Shown here one piece after another: positions 1 through 8,731 of a DNA stretch of 64,000 nucleotides. This stretch comes from Acidobacteriota bacterium (GTDB taxonomy: Bacteria > Acidobacteriota > Terriglobia > Terriglobales > Acidobacteriaceae). Below the pieces are notes generated by a model that saw nothing but the letters and a program-made list of their open reading frames with translations, had not been told where the DNA came from and ran no database searches. A program made the position numbers and the translations under genes. The stretch is taken from assembly GCA_013289765.1 (NCBI GenBank), contig JABCZI010000006.1:186001-250000 (forward strand), in the 5' to 3' direction. Within the stretch, counting starts at the first letter, position 1, and every line of letters begins with the position of its first letter.

Positions 1-1
1 T

Positions 2-289
2 TTCCGAGTGGTGGTTCCTCTTTCAATGCCCGGGCTAATCACTGGCGTAGTCCTGGCTTTTGCTCACACCATGGGGGAGTTTGGAGTCGTGCTCATGATC
101 GGCGGCAACATTCCCGGAGTCACGCGCACTGTTTCCATTGACATTTACGATCAAGTCCAAGCCTCGAACTACGCTGGAGCCAATGCGACGGCTCTGCTGC
201 TGTTGGTCTTCTGCTTTGCCGTTCTCGCGGCGGTGTATGGCTTGAACCGAAGAAATCCAAAATCGTGGATGATAGGACCGGCCAACTAA
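2..289 (+). CDS. modB: molybdate ABC transporter permease, C-terminal fragment
   Basis: This is the last 95 codons of an inner-membrane permease; the reading frame is open at the window edge, so the start lies outside. The stretch SMPGLITGVVLAFAHTMGEF followed by GVVLMIGGNIPG is the conserved EAA-type coupling loop and following helix of ModB/CysT-type permeases. The serovar of residues TRTVSIDIYDQVQ and a last transmembrane helix (LLLLVFCFAVLAAVYGL) complete the usual C-terminus. The family imports molybdate or tungstate with the ATPase ModC, which follows 14 bases downstream and supports molybdate over sulfate as substrate. The upstream part and the binding protein ModA cannot be seen. Confidence 0.9.
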   Translation, partial: FRVVVPLSMPGLITGVVLAFAHTMGEFGVVLMIGGNIPGVTRTVSIDIYDQVQASNYAGANATALLLLVFCFAVLAAVYGLNRRNPKSWMIGPAN

Positions 290-303
290 CTAACAGAACC
301 TTC

Positions 304-1443
304 ATGCCCACGCCCGAGCCAGAAAAACCCGCCAATCCAACGCTGCATGCAGTTATTCGCAAGGTGTTTGCGGCTGCCGAAAAGGGGTTTTCTCTGGATG
401 TGGATTTCACCGCTGCCGCCGGCTTTACGGTCATTTTCGGGCACTCGGGATCAGGAAAAACCACGCTGCTCGATTGTGTCTCCGGGCTGACCAGACCGCA
501 GGCAGGACGCATCGCTATCGCCGGGCGCGTGTTGTTCGACGCCAGCAATCAAACCAATGTTCCCGTCGCCAAGCGCGGCGTGGGATACGTTTTCCAGGAC
601 CTGGCACTCTTTCCCCACTTGACAGTCGAGCAGAATGCGCAATACGGCCTCGCGCAACTTCCACGGCCCCAGCGCCGCGAGCGGGCGGCAGCGCTGCTAC
701 GTGATTTTCGCATCGATCACTTGAGCCGGCGGCGTCCTACGGAAGTCTCAGGCGGAGAGCGCCAGCGAGTAGCGCTGGCGCGGGTTCTAGTGACCGACCC
801 ATGTGCGCTCTTGCTTGACGAACCGCTCGCCGCCCTGGACGCCGCTACCAAGTCGAAGATCATCGACGACCTTCGCCGCTGGAATGAAGCGCATCGCATT
901 CCCATCTTGTATGTCACGCACAGCCGCGAGGAAGTGATCGCGTTGGGGGAACGCGTTCTGGTGATGGAAAATGGCCGCATCATCGCGCAGGGAACGCCGC
1001 ATCAAGTGTTAAGCGCTCCGCTTCAGGAGACCGTGGCCCAACTAGCAGGCTTCGAAAATATCTTCGATGCCACAGTTTGGCTGACCCATGAAGACCGGGG
1101 AACCCTGACCTGTCGCCTGCCCACCGGCCAACCGTCAGGTTTCGTTTTGCTCGAGACGCCTTTAATTCGCGCCGAGCCGGGTTCGCGCGTGCGGGTTGGA
1201 ATTCGCGCAGGCGACATCCTGCTGGCAACCGTAAAGCCCGAAGGATTGAGTGCCCGCAACGTGATCGCAGGGCAGCTTGTCTCCCTGGAAAGACGAGACA
1301 TGATGATTTCCGCCCGCGTGAATTGCGGCGTTGAAATGGAAGTTCACTTAACCCTGGCTTCCAGAGACGCGCTCCAACTCACGCCGGGCCGGGAAGTATG
1401 GCTCGTGATCAAAACCTACTCATGCCATCTGATGCAGTGCTGA
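304..1443 (+). CDS. modC: molybdate ABC transporter ATP-binding protein
   Basis: Cytoplasmic ATPase that powers ModB. From the ATG at 304 the protein has 379 residues, normal for ModC. Walker A is GHSGSGKTT near residues 46-54, the Q-loop region is VFQDLALFPHL near 96-106, the signature is SGGERQRVALAR near 149-160 and Walker B is LLLDEP near 169-174. The C-terminal 70-80 residues look like a TOBE (Mop) oxyanion-binding domain. A GTG at 265 is in frame but would overlap modB by 25 bases; the ATG just after the modB stop is preferred although its ribosome site is weak. The gene forms an operon with modB. Family and role are established; molybdate rather than tungstate is inferred. Confidence 0.92.
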   Translation: MPTPEPEKPANPTLHAVIRKVFAAAEKGFSLDVDFTAAAGFTVIFGHSGSGKTTLLDCVSGLTRPQAGRIAIAGRVLFDASNQTNVPVAKRGVGYVFQDLALFPHLTVEQNAQYGLAQLPRPQRRERAAALLRDFRIDHLSRRRPTEVSGGERQRVALARVLVTDPCALLLDEPLAALDAATKSKIIDDLRRWNEAHRIPILYVTHSREEVIALGERVLVMENGRIIAQGTPHQVLSAPLQETVAQLAGFENIFDATVWLTHEDRGTLTCRLPTGQPSGFVLLETPLIRAEPGSRVRVGIRAGDILLATVKPEGLSARNVIAGQLVSLERRDMMISARVNCGVEMEVHLTLASRDALQLTPGREVWLVIKTYSCHLMQC

Positions 1444-1461
1444 GCGCGGTGCCAGCACTGC
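1434..1461 (+). terminator. hairpin across the modC stop codon
   Basis: A perfect 9-bp inverted repeat, GCAGTGCTG and CAGCACTGC, is separated by ten bases and includes the modC stop codon. No T-run follows, so it may be a processing or Rho-associated stem rather than an intrinsic terminator. Confidence 0.4.
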
Positions 1462-1585
1462 GACTCATTCCGTTCTTCCGACTATTTTGCCGCCGATGGA
1501 AACTGAAACGGTATTTTTACATCGTCTTGACAACCTATCTCCGCCTGAGCAGTTATTGTCACAATCAGTCTCAGGAGGGAAGGTT

Positions 1586-3106
1586 ATGGGCCATCGGGCG
1601 AGGTTGGTACGGGTGATTTTTGCGGCATTCCTCAGCGCCAGTTGCGTGTTTTGGGCTAGGAGTTCTTCCGCACAGACTAGTGTCTGGCGGACTCACGCTC
1701 ATGATGCGCAACACACTGCGGTATCCTCGGTAACTTCGCAACCGTTGACCGCAATTCATTGGAAGGTGCCAGTCGACCTCAATCCTCCGACGGGTGAGAT
1801 CTTAATCCACTACGGTTCTCCGTTGATCACTTTGGCCAACACGGTGATCGTGCCAGTAAAGACGGGCACGAACAGTTTCCGGGTTGAGGCTCACAATGGA
1901 GCTACCGGCACGCTTCTCTGGGAAGAAAATACCGGCTATCAGGCCCCTAGCGCCGGTTTCATCCCGGGTCTTGGGCCTACACTGGTTGGCAATCGACTTG
2001 TAGTTCCCGATATCGCAGGGCGGGTGCTGGTGCGAACAAATCCGGATTCGGCGACGGGAACTGTTACGCATGCCTATTTCTACGGCCAGAAGAACTTCCA
2101 GGCGGATCCTCAGATCTATGAGCAGAATGTCCAGATCAACACTCCTTTGACTACCGATTCTCATGGAAATCTTTTCTTCGGGTTTTTGGTTCTCGGTTCT
2201 ACTCCAATCGGCTTGCAGAGTGGAATCGCCCGCATCGCATCGAATGGCACAGGCACATGGGTTTCGGCGGCTGCGATAAGTGGAGATCCGGCGATAACCA
2301 AAGTCGCGACCAGTTGCGCCCCCGCGCTGTCGAGAGACGGCAGCACGCTGTACATCGCGGTTGACAACCAGGATTTCGGCTTTGGATATTTGGTTGCTCT
2401 GAACAGCACTACGCTCGCTGTCGTAACCCACGTTCGTTTATCTGATCCGTCTTCCGGCCTGGACGCCACCATGACCGATGAAAGCAGCGCCACTCCGACC
2501 GTCGGGCCTGATGGCGATGTGTACTTCGGAGTTCTTGAAAATCCCTTTCCCAACCACAATGATCGCGGCTGGATGCTCCATTTCAATAGCGATCTTTCAC
2601 AGCAGAAAATTCCCGGCAGTTTTGGCTGGGACGACACAGCGTCCATCGTCGATGCCACACTGGTCCCCAGCTATCGGGGCACGTCGAAGTATCTTCTAAT
2701 GACGAAATATAACAACTACGCAGGAATCAATACCGGCGTTGGTCATAATCGGATCGCGATCCTCGATCCCAATGCCACCGAGAACGACCCTGTGATTCCC
2801 ACCACGAAAGTAATGAAAGAGGTCATTACGAAATTGGGTGTTACCCCCGATCCCAACTTCCCAACCTTTCCTGGAGCGGTTCGTGAGTGGTGTATCAATA
2901 CTGCCGCAGTTGATCCATTCACCAAATCCGTGATTGCAAACAGCGAAGACGGCAAGCTCTACCGATGGGATCTGGCGACCAACAAACTCTCCGAGGTGAT
3001 CAAGCTTTCTGGCGGCATTGGCGAGGCCTACACTCCCACGGTGATCGGCACCGACGGGACGGTATATGGCATCAACGATGCGGTGTTAAGCGCTATCGGG
3101 CAATAG
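1586..3106 (+). CDS. secreted PQQ-like beta-propeller protein
   Basis: A 506-residue protein with an N-terminal signal peptide (basic start, hydrophobic VIFAAFLSASCVFWA, likely cleavage after SSSAQ). The start is set by AGGAGG at 1573-1578, seven bases before the ATG; an in-frame ATG at 1487 lacks such a site and would bury the signal peptide. The mature part repeats blades of the kind GTLLWEENTG, GDVYFGVLEN, DGKLYRWDLATNK and DGTVYGIND, as in WD40-like PQQ-binding propeller proteins. No catalytic residues of quinoprotein dehydrogenases are recognised, so a binding or scaffold role outside the cytoplasm is more likely. Its last 14 bases overlap the end of the convergent glycosyltransferase gene. 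Confidence 0.72.
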   Translation: MGHRARLVRVIFAAFLSASCVFWARSSSAQTSVWRTHAHDAQHTAVSSVTSQPLTAIHWKVPVDLNPPTGEILIHYGSPLITLANTVIVPVKTGTNSFRVEAHNGATGTLLWEENTGYQAPSAGFIPGLGPTLVGNRLVVPDIAGRVLVRTNPDSATGTVTHAYFYGQKNFQADPQIYEQNVQINTPLTTDSHGNLFFGFLVLGSTPIGLQSGIARIASNGTGTWVSAAAISGDPAITKVATSCAPALSRDGSTLYIAVDNQDFGFGYLVALNSTTLAVVTHVRLSDPSSGLDATMTDESSATPTVGPDGDVYFGVLENPFPNHNDRGWMLHFNSDLSQQKIPGSFGWDDTASIVDATLVPSYRGTSKYLLMTKYNNYAGINTGVGHNRIAILDPNATENDPVIPTTKVMKEVITKLGVTPDPNFPTFPGAVREWCINTAAVDPFTKSVIANSEDGKLYRWDLATNKLSEVIKLSGGIGEAYTPTVIGTDGTVYGINDAVLSAIGQ

Positions 3107-4718
3107 GTTGCGGAAAGCTAACTCGTCGAGACGATCCTCGCGGAACCGCCCGCGCGTTTTCGACGCGCTCCATCTCAATCACCGCGATCCATTGTCCCTT
3201 TTTCTCTTCCGAGAAAACGATGCGCCCGCCAAGAATCTCCGCCGCGGCGACTGGCGGCAAGTCGCGATGAAAGCCAAAAAATCGAGCTTTCAATTCAGTC
3301 CACTTCCGCCAGTGATCCCAGGGCGCCGGCCCCGGTACATACTTCGTAGAGAACACCAGGGCAACCTCGTAGTTGGAACGAAACTCCGCCGCCGAGAACA
3401 CTTCATCCAAAGAAAAGTCCTCGATCCGCACTACCTGCATTGGCCGCGTCGTGTAACCAAGCCACGGCCGGGCAATTTCATCCGACGCGGGCCACGCCGT
3501 CAACACCCGCGCCATCGGATAACGCGCCTCCAGAAAACGCTCGCCATCTTCGTGCAGCACAATGTAATCCCGATATGCGAGATTATCCTCCGGCGAGAAT
3601 CCATACTTAGGATTCCAGAACCATCCTGCCACGAACGCCAGCGCAACACAGGCCACCGCCGTCCGCCACGAAACCAACCTGCGCCACAATGTGGAAACCG
3701 AAAGAATAATAACTAAGGGCACCGCGGGCAGCATATACCGAGCCAGCACTGCCCCTCCGATCAATGCCATCGCCACGACATAAGCAACAATCACCACGTA
3801 GAAAACCATCTGCACCGGAAAACTGATGCGCCCGCGCTCGACTCCGGAATCCCTCTGCGGAGGCAGCGTCCACATCGCAATCAACATCGCGACCGTCAGC
3901 ACCCACAAGTGAAGATAGCCTCCGACCTGCCAAATCCGCATGATTAGAGCCAGAACAAAGCGCGTGGGACTGAGCGTCGCCGCGACGTTATAGCGGAAGA
4001 ACTCCGGATTACCGAAAACATATCCGGTGCGCGAGTAATGGTAGCCATACCACACCGCAAGCGGCAGCGCCGGCAGCAAGAGGGAAGCGATTCGCCGCAA
4101 CGAATCCCGATTTGAAATCCTCCCATCCATCCACAGTCTCGCTCGCCAGCGGGGAGCAAACGTGCCGATCAGTTCCCATCCCGCGAGAGATAGCGGAGCA
4201 ATGATCGCGGTCTCTTTCGCCAACGCAGCGAGCGTGAACCACACCGCCATTCCTGCAAATCGACCTTCCACATAGTCCGAGAGTGCCCAGAACATCAGCC
4301 CTGCGGCCAGCAAATCAACCTGTGCGAGCGAACTCTGCGCGAAGAAAACAGGGTACACCGCCGTGCACAAGGTCGCTGCGATCGCCACCTTCGTATTCGC
4401 CACGCGTTCAGCGAGTCGAAACACTCCGACCAGCGAGAATGCCGCCAAAACGAGCATCGCCGTCCGTGTCACCAGCGGAGCGTACCCCACCACTTTCCAC
4501 CAGAATGCGAGCCAAGCCATCACCAGGGGGGGGTGCGCATTCGAAACCGTGGAATGAGGAATCAGACTTCCATTCAGCAGGATGTCGCGCGCGGAGGGAA
4601 CGTAGTACCCGGCTTCGTCCCAGAAATAAGGCAATTCCAACAAAGGTGCGTGCAGCAAAAAGATGGAAACAAAAATCACGCCAAATACCGCGGCCGGGTG
4701 AGTGCCAGACGTAGGCAC
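3093..4718 (-). CDS. GT39-like integral membrane glycosyltransferase
   Basis: A 541-residue membrane protein with about ten hydrophobic segments in the N-terminal 380 residues and a soluble C-terminal part of about 150 residues. The first loop contains LPYFWDEAGYY, the acidic motif where GT39/PMT/ArnT-like (GT-C) enzymes bind the polyprenyl-phosphate sugar donor. A loop with NAHPPLVMAWLAFWW and the LAKETAIIAP segment are also usual in this group. Family members transfer sugars from lipid carriers to proteins or lipids on the outer face of the inner membrane. Donor and acceptor cannot be predicted. It appears to be a single-gene unit. Confidence 0.78.
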   Translation of the reverse strand: MPTSGTHPAAVFGVIFVSIFLLHAPLLELPYFWDEAGYYVPSARDILLNGSLIPHSTVSNAHPPLVMAWLAFWWKVVGYAPLVTRTAMLVLAAFSLVGVFRLAERVANTKVAIAATLCTAVYPVFFAQSSLAQVDLLAAGLMFWALSDYVEGRFAGMAVWFTLAALAKETAIIAPLSLAGWELIGTFAPRWRARLWMDGRISNRDSLRRIASLLLPALPLAVWYGYHYSRTGYVFGNPEFFRYNVAATLSPTRFVLALIMRIWQVGGYLHLWVLTVAMLIAMWTLPPQRDSGVERGRISFPVQMVFYVVIVAYVVAMALIGGAVLARYMLPAVPLVIILSVSTLWRRLVSWRTAVACVALAFVAGWFWNPKYGFSPEDNLAYRDYIVLHEDGERFLEARYPMARVLTAWPASDEIARPWLGYTTRPMQVVRIEDFSLDEVFSAAEFRSNYEVALVFSTKYVPGPAPWDHWRKWTELKARFFGFHRDLPPVAAAEILGGRIVFSEEKKGQWIAVIEMERVENARAVPRGSSRRVSFPQPIAR

Positions 4719-4779
4719 GCGACCGTCCTGGCCAGCCTGTTTATCCGTCAGAATTTCCCTTCCATCCCCGGTGTCGGTT

Positions 4780-5076
4780 TTAATGCACAGGTCCCGGCGC
4801 GGTCATACGCGGGTCCAGTTTAATCTCGCCAAAAGCACTTTCGTAACCGGACACATTCTGTTGCAGAAGTCCGAGAAGCGCCTTGGCCTGCTGCGGACTG
4901 AGGTAAATGCCCTGGAAGTTACGAATCTCTACTTGAGCTTCGGTTTGCTGTTGCAGGGTTCCGAAGACCATGAAAAAATCCCAGACATTCACTCGCATTT
5001 GCACGCTGTTGGCATAAGCTTCGCGGTAGTCCGGCGCGTTGTTTAACTTGACGTTCGGCTGTACAGGAATACTCAT
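4780..5076 (-). CDS. DUF3467 family protein
   Basis: A 98-residue soluble protein. The pattern YANSVQMRVNVWDFFMVFG, a middle part with QVEIRNFQGIYLSPQQAKAL and a final helix LLGLLQQNVSGYES match the DUF3467 family of small proteins, which is widespread in bacteria and has no established function. Length is typical of the family. There is no signal peptide or membrane segment. It lies 61 bases upstream of the glycosyltransferase on the same strand and may be cotranscribed with it. Confidence 0.7.
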   Translation of the reverse strand: MSIPVQPNVKLNNAPDYREAYANSVQMRVNVWDFFMVFGTLQQQTEAQVEIRNFQGIYLSPQQAKALLGLLQQNVSGYESAFGEIKLDPRMTAPGPVH

Positions 5077-5368
5077 AGGTAGGCAGTGTAATGACTTTTA
5101 GGGAACAAAGGGAAGATGTGCTAGTGCAGATTTCGTCGCCTTCGGTGCACGCCCGTGGTACTCGCAGGCCGGTGTCCCAGACAAAAAAAAGCAGCTTGTT
5201 TGCAGGTTGGACCTTAGGCTATCCCAAGGGTTGCCGCGAAAGTTCATGGTCGTTGGCTACTTTGCTGAATTAAAAGGGCTTGTAGGATGTGAAGAGAGAA
5301 CTGGACGGGCTTTCAAACTGCGCCACTGAGTTGGCGGGTTTTCTAAAACGAATTTACGAGAGTCTTCG

Positions 5369-5926
5369 ATGACCCAAAAGCCGCAAGATCGAACCACCGA
5401 AGAAATTATTCTTCCAGAAAATCTGCTGCCCTTAGGATCGATTCTGAACGAAGGAATCTCCCCCCAGGATGTCAGCAAGGTTCTGGCGAAAGTGTTTCGT
5501 GTGGCTCACACGGAAGTGGCGCTGTTGAAGCTGGAAGGCGGGTTGCTCCGGTTCATTTTTCCTGAGTACCTTCGCACTACAGGAGCGATTCCCATCTCGA
5601 GCAAGGCGGTCGCCGCCCACACCGCATTGAGCAAGAAAGCCGAAATCTTTAACAATTTTGCGCGCGTAAAGCATGCCAGCATCTTCGAAACCATCAAGTC
5701 AGTCGGATCTGACGTTGGTGCTCCCGCATCCGCTACACCCATCCAAAAACTGATGTCGGTGCCGATTCTGGATCATCAGTTGGCCGTGATAGGAGTGATT
5801 CAGATTTCACGCAAGGGACTCGATCCGCGCCATGCACAGGATTTCAGCCGTGAAGACCTGCACGACCTTGAACTCGCGGCGGGTTTGCTGGCCACCTCTT
5901 CCGTAATGCAGGTGAGTCTAGCGTAA
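5369..5926 (+). CDS. GAF domain protein
   Basis: A 185-residue soluble protein made almost entirely of one GAF domain. It shows the typical run from EVALLKLEGGLLRFIFPEYL through a TGAIPISSKAVAAHTA turn to a late strand VPILDHQLAVIGVIQISRKG. No kinase, cyclase or DNA-binding domain is attached, so it is a stand-alone sensor-type domain; its ligand is unknown. Its last eight bases overlap the end of the convergent HTH gene. Confidence 0.72.
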   Translation: MTQKPQDRTTEEIILPENLLPLGSILNEGISPQDVSKVLAKVFRVAHTEVALLKLEGGLLRFIFPEYLRTTGAIPISSKAVAAHTALSKKAEIFNNFARVKHASIFETIKSVGSDVGAPASATPIQKLMSVPILDHQLAVIGVIQISRKGLDPRHAQDFSREDLHDLELAAGLLATSSVMQVSLA

Positions 5927-6205
5927 CTTCTGGCGGCGAATGAAAGACAAGCCCCGTTTCAGCTCAGATGATAGGTCGGTGTTATCCGTCGCCACATGAA
6001 CCGGTTTACCGGATTCTTTTCCAAGCCAGGCATTCAACTCTTCCGGGGACGTGCTCACGAATCTGCCTTCCCGACGTACCGGCATTCCTTCTGCCGCCCA
6101 ACGATGAACGACTGACACCGGCTCCCCTAGAAATGCCGAGATCTCTTGCCACCCTTTGAGGATGGCTGGAGCCTCTTTTTGCGCGCCACTCGATCGTGTT
6201 TTCAA
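5918..6205 (-). CDS. LKGW-type helix-turn-helix protein
   Basis: A 95-residue protein with a MerR/excisionase-like winged helix. The core ILKGWQEISAFLGE, then VHRWAAEGMPVRREGRFVS, closely follows the ILKGWKEIAxYLG...VxRWExxxGLPVxR pattern that is frequent in acidobacterial regulators. These domains bind DNA; the target is not known. Translation most likely begins at the TTG at 6205, directly after the stop of the upstream 56-codon gene, suggesting translational coupling. The C-terminal 35 residues are basic and carry no recognised domain. Confidence 0.6.
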   Translation of the reverse strand: MKTRSSGAQKEAPAILKGWQEISAFLGEPVSVVHRWAAEGMPVRREGRFVSTSPEELNAWLGKESGKPVHVATDNTDLSSELKRGLSFIRRQKLR

Positions 6206-6376
6206 TTAACCCGCCGCTTCTCCTAAAGCTTTGATTTGATCTGTTATTTGCTGGCGCCGGGTTTGTCTCGCCTCGGAGTCCTCCGCTTTGATCTCCGCTT
6301 CCGATGTACCATCCAACTCCTTAAGCAAGGCCAGCTCTTTCAAGAGATTCATCATGGTCTCGGATTGCGTAGTCAC
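6206..6376 (-). CDS. small coiled-coil-like protein
   Basis: A 56-residue protein starting at GTG (6374-6376 on the top strand), chosen because GGAGG lies six bases upstream at 6383-6387. A longer reading to an ATG at 6418 would include the ribosome site as coding sequence. The protein is charged and heptad-like (MMNLLKELALLKELDG, then EAEIKAEDSEARQTRRQQI), consistent with a short coiled coil. It abuts the HTH gene with no gap, so the two probably form one unit. Function is unknown. Confidence 0.5.
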   Translation of the reverse strand: MTTQSETMMNLLKELALLKELDGTSEAEIKAEDSEARQTRRQQITDQIKALGEAAG

Positions 6377-6507
6377 TCGTTTCCTCCCCAGATCGAGATG
6401 CTTGGCCTTAAGATGCAACTTCGCCGGAAAAAGGCAGCGAAGTAGCCGCTAACTTAACAATAAAAAACGTTAGGGAGAACAAATGGCGAACATGATAACC
6501 TGTTCCG

Positions 6508-6729
6508 ATGTCTCGCCGTCCGAACCGCGATGAGCCGGAAATGTTGACCGAGGACGATCTTAAGAAACTGCGGGATACCCTTGCGCATCTTAGCGTTTCC
6601 GCGGTGCAAGACTTCTACGAGCGCGCTTATCGCGATTGCCGCTTTGTCTACAAGCGGCTACCCACGCCCCGGCAGATTCAGACCCTGGTGCAGGTTTGGA
6701 AGCAACTATGGAAATGGCGCCAGGAGTGA
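6508..6729 (+). CDS. conserved small hypothetical protein
   Basis: A 73-residue, helical and charged protein (EDDLKKLRDTLAHLS, then FYERAYRDCRF, ending KQLWKWRQE). I do not recognise a domain. The amino-acid pattern is protein-like rather than an antisense shadow, and no other frame competes. No strong ribosome site is visible before the ATG; the second methionine, at 6541, is an alternative start. Confidence 0.45.
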   Translation: MSRRPNRDEPEMLTEDDLKKLRDTLAHLSVSAVQDFYERAYRDCRFVYKRLPTPRQIQTLVQVWKQLWKWRQE

Positions 6730-6792
6730 AAAAGCTGAGAATTCCGAGCTCGCGCCTCCCCAAAAATTAGCGTCAGCGGTATCCTGAATCGG

Positions 6793-7452
6793 ATGACTGA
6801 GCAAGAACCTGATGGCGAAAGGGCCGGGCGGCGCACTATATTCCTTCTGTCGCCCGCGAATGCCTCCGGCATTAGAGGTCAAAGGCTTCTCGGTGAGGAC
6901 GGCAAGTCTCCGCTGGCAGAGCGCATGAGGCAGTCCGGCGCTCCGGTAGGCGACGTGTATCAGTTCATCAGCAGCCTGTATTTTCGCGGCAAACTGGCGT
7001 ATGCCAGGCAATTCACGAATCCTCCCCTGGGCGTGCCGGGAGTACACATCATCACGGGCGCCGGCTTAATACTTCCGGAGACCTCGGTGACGCTCGAGGA
7101 ACTCCGGCGAATCTCTGCAACTGCTATCGACGCAAATAATTCTGCTTACCGTCTGCCTCTCGACCGCGACTTGTTCCTGCTCCGCCAACTTGCCGGTTTT
7201 GAAACCGACGTGATTTTGCTGGGCAGTATTGCTACGCGCAAATATGTCACGCCCCTGTTGGCAGTTTTCGGGGAACGGGTGCTCTTCCCGAAAGATTTCC
7301 TCGGTCGGGGTGATATGAGCCGCGGCAGTCTGCTCTTGCATTGCTGCTCAACCATGTCGACTCTCGACTACCTGCCGGCGACAGGACTCACCTTTACGGG
7401 CAAGAGATCTCTTCAAAGTAAAAATTCGTCTCTCCTGCCATCGCAGCGATGA
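6793..7452 (+). CDS. conserved hypothetical protein
   Basis: A 219-residue soluble protein with a basic N-terminus and an ordered middle: TIFLLSPANASGIRGQRLL, then FISSLYFRGKLAYARQF, GVHIITGAGLILPE and VILLGSIATRKYVTPLL. The composition is that of an alpha/beta protein. I do not recognise the family; the last 15 residues (SLQSKNSSLLPSQR) look unstructured and could be a drifted tail. The start is the ATG at 6793, with only weak upstream purines. It ends 27 bases before the tRNA-Leu gene on the other strand. Confidence 0.55.
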   Translation: MTEQEPDGERAGRRTIFLLSPANASGIRGQRLLGEDGKSPLAERMRQSGAPVGDVYQFISSLYFRGKLAYARQFTNPPLGVPGVHIITGAGLILPETSVTLEELRRISATAIDANNSAYRLPLDRDLFLLRQLAGFETDVILLGSIATRKYVTPLLAVFGERVLFPKDFLGRGDMSRGSLLLHCCSTMSTLDYLPATGLTFTGKRSLQSKNSSLLPSQR

Positions 7453-7478
7453 TGAGTTAAGACGGGTGTAAAAGAGGC

Positions 7479-7563
7479 TGGTGCCGGGAACAGGACTCGA
7501 ACCTGCATGCCTTGCGGCGCTAGCTCCTAAGGCTAGTGTGTCTGCCAGTTCCACCATCCCGGC
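7479..7563 (-). tRNA. tRNA-Leu (anticodon UAG)
   Basis: The minus strand folds as a class II tRNA. The acceptor GCCGGGA pairs with TCCCGGC followed by A and an encoded CCA. The T arm contains GGTTCGAGTCC, the anticodon stem is CTAGC/GCTAG with loop CTTAGGA giving UAG, and a variable arm of about 13 bases is present, as expected for leucine. It decodes CUA and, by wobble, other CUN codons. Confidence 0.95.
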
Positions 7564-7712
7564 TCAAATTTCTTTTATGGTATCACCCTCAGTGATTATA
7601 CAAAGGGTTGGCATTCCTTCGAGGAAACGACGAATGCAGTTTCGCAGACACGCCAGCCTGCGGCGAGTTGGGTCCTATGTGGTCGAGCCTTGCGGCGCCG
7701 TTCAGAAACGAA

Positions 7713-8000
7713 TTACTGAACCGCGTTCAGCCCCTGATAGATGAACATTCCGGCGAGCACCAGTAACAAGACTCCGGAACCTGCGCCGAAAACCCACACT
7801 GGGAGCGTCAGCCGATTCACTCTCACCAGCAGTTCCGTTTGCTCCTGCTGCATGTGGGAGTTCGCATCGTCCAGATACAACTGCTCGTCCTCATGCATGG
7901 TGAGCGTGCTGCGATAAATGAGGAGCAAGATCAAGCCGATGGTGAAAACGCCCCACACAATCGCGAGCCCTAGCATTAAAGGAGTCCAGGTCCACGTCAT
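7713..8000 (-). CDS. small two-helix membrane protein
   Basis: A 95-residue protein with two transmembrane segments (LMLGLAIVWGVFTIGLILLL and VWVFGAGSGVLLLVLAGMFI) joined by a charged, probably coiled, 35-residue loop. The start is the ATG at 8000 because GGAGGTGG lies just upstream (8004-8011); an upstream in-frame ATG at 8033 has no such site. No family is recognised. It stands alone between the tRNA and the Fe-S carrier gene. Confidence 0.55.
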   Translation of the reverse strand: MTWTWTPLMLGLAIVWGVFTIGLILLLIYRSTLTMHEDEQLYLDDANSHMQQEQTELLVRVNRLTLPVWVFGAGSGVLLLVLAGMFIYQGLNAVQ

Positions 8001-8230
8001 AGGCCACCTCCGCCAGATTGGACTGTTGGGCAATTCCCGCGAAATTCAGGCGGGGCTGCTAACCCCCGGGCATCCAGAACTTCGGGGAAGGGCCTAACGC
8101 AGACATTATAGACCTGGTTGGCAAGAGCCGTTACCGGAATCGTCCCACGGTAAGAGCGCATCTAAGATTGCATCAAGAGTGGCTTTCGCAGGGATGAACC
8201 TGAATTGCACAGATTGTTTTTGCCGCCCTC

Positions 8231-8239
8231 TGTTATAAT
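8231..8239 (+). promoter_or_regulatory. extended -10 promoter of the Fe-S carrier gene
   Basis: TGT TATAAT (8231-8239) is a perfect extended -10 element (TGn then TATAAT), 29 bases before the start codon. No good -35 is seen at the right distance, as is usual for extended -10 promoters. AAGGAGA at 8257-8263 is the ribosome site. Confidence 0.75.
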
Positions 8240-8268
8240 TAAGACACTTTAGAGCCAAGGAGATACGA

Positions 8269-8658
8269 ATGGCTACGACAACGGTTCCCGAAGTAAAGAC
8301 TCATATTCCGGAAGCAGACGTAAAGAAGACGCCGCCCGTCTCGTTGACTGCCAACGCGGTCACCAAAGTTAAAGAGATTATGGGACAGCAGACTCCCGCA
8401 CCCGCCGGCCTTCGCATCGGCGTGGTCGGAGGCGGTTGCTCCGGCTTTTCCTATTCCATGCAGTTTGAAAATGCTGCTGGAATGATGGACAAAACTTTCG
8501 ATATGGAAGGGCTCAAGGTGTTCGTGGACGCCACTTCCGTGATGTATCTGAATGGCTGCATCGTGGATTACGTCGAGACGCTCGAAGGCGCAGGTTTCAA
8601 GTTTGAAAATCCAAACGTGAAGAGCACTTGCGGCTGCGGATCCTCGTTCAGCGTGTAA
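8269..8658 (+). CDS. A-type iron-sulfur cluster carrier (IscA/ErpA/SufA family)
   Basis: A 129-residue protein of the HesB/IscA family, slightly long because of a 25-residue N-terminal extension. The three cluster-binding cysteines are present: C57 in GGGCSGFS and C121 and C123 in the terminal CGCGSS. The family receives [2Fe-2S]/[4Fe-4S] clusters from scaffold proteins and delivers them to apo-enzymes in the cytoplasm. It has its own extended -10 promoter and strong terminator, so it is monocistronic. Which paralogue it is (ErpA, IscA or SufA) cannot be decided from sequence alone; no other isc or suf gene is nearby. Confidence 0.92.
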   Translation: MATTTVPEVKTHIPEADVKKTPPVSLTANAVTKVKEIMGQQTPAPAGLRIGVVGGGCSGFSYSMQFENAAGMMDKTFDMEGLKVFVDATSVMYLNGCIVDYVETLEGAGFKFENPNVKSTCGCGSSFSV

Positions 8659-8685
8659 GGGTTTTGTACGGAAATCTGTAAGCGG

Positions 8686-8716
8686 AAAAGGCCTCATCTT
8701 CGGATGAGGCCTTTTT
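8686..8716. terminator. bidirectional Rho-independent terminator
   Basis: A perfect 12-bp stem (8687-8698 with 8703-8714) closes a UUCG tetraloop with the C-G closing pair of the very stable cUUCGg type. T's follow on the plus strand (8712-8716) and A's precede (8686-8689), so it can end both the Fe-S carrier transcript and the convergent pilus-like operon. Confidence 0.92.
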
Positions 8717-8731
8717 CTGAATGGAACTCTT

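Noticed and set aside
1802..2431. Long minus-strand open frame inside the beta-propeller gene
   Set aside because: It is antisense to a gene with a ribosome site, signal peptide and repeats, and its product is Arg/Ser-rich with no domain.
7481..7744. Plus-strand frame across the tRNA-Leu gene
   Set aside because: The sequence is fully explained by the tRNA on the minus strand.
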